From an uncultured Lacticaseibacillus sp. (lineage in GTDB: Bacteria > Bacillota > Bacilli > Lactobacillales > Lactobacillaceae): a stretch of 5,045 bases of DNA. Position numbers and translations under genes: made by a program. Shown piece by piece: positions 5,018 to 5,045 of the stretch; the stretch's first letter is position 1, and each line of letters begins with the position of its first letter. The stretch lies in NCBI GenBank assembly GCA_934339215.1, contig CAKRHU010000152.1, positions 1 through 5,045 of the forward strand, in the 5' to 3' direction. Under the pieces are notes generated by a model. That model did no database searches. It saw only the letters and a program-made list of their open reading frames with translations, and was not told the origin of the DNA.

Positions 5018-5045
5018 AGTCAAGCCCCTTTCTGGTGTCGATGAA

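Noticed and set aside
1..5045. CRISPR arrays, tRNA or rRNA genes
   Set aside because: No regularly spaced direct repeats and no tRNA- or rRNA-like segments were seen.

Overview
The window reads as part of a Lactobacillaceae chromosome. Protein-level resemblance to lactobacillus enzymes, strong AGGAGG-type ribosome binding sites, medium GC content and a CcpA-type operator sequence all fit. The species cannot be fixed from the sequence alone; Lacticaseibacillus or Lactiplantibacillus-type organisms are the best guess.

Layout. (1) Bases 1-735, minus strand: the first 245 codons of an IS200/IS605-type tnpB, cut by the left window edge. (2) Bases 736-1089: a 354-base intergenic stretch between tnpB and the divergent operon. 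It contains several inverted repeats (probably including the 5' end of the IS element), an AT-rich patch, and near its right end a good candidate cre operator overlapping a possible -10 box. (3) Bases 1090-3457, plus strand: a tight three-gene operon of a short-chain dehydrogenase, an acetoacetate-decarboxylase-fold protein and a nitroreductase-fold protein. Their order and sequences match the CLA-DH / CLA-DC / CLA-ER set known from Lactiplantibacillus plantarum. (4) Bases 3458-3552: two strong hairpins between convergent genes, serving as terminators. (5) Bases 3553-4950, minus strand: a TcyP-type L-cystine:cation symporter. (6) Bases 4964-5017, minus strand: a possible 17-residue leader ORF with its own ribosome binding site, ending 13 bases before the tcyP start codon.

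How the genes work together. In L. plantarum, with the hydratase CLA-HY (encoded elsewhere; not in this window), the trio saturates one double bond of linoleic and related polyunsaturated fatty acids. CLA-HY hydrates the double bond, CLA-DH oxidises the hydroxy acid to an oxo acid, CLA-DC moves the remaining double bond into conjugation with the ketone, CLA-ER reduces the enone, and CLA-DH and CLA-HY then run backwards to give the final product. The trio here is intact. The middle gene lacks two acidic/basic residues of true acetoacetate decarboxylase while keeping the Schiff-base lysine, which fits an isomerase rather than a decarboxylase. The cystine transporter is convergent and appears functionally independent.

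The pathway itself is known, so it is not a new system. The least explained items are the tcyP leader ORF, the cre-like site at the cla promoter, and the alternative hairpins in the tnpB-cla intergenic region.
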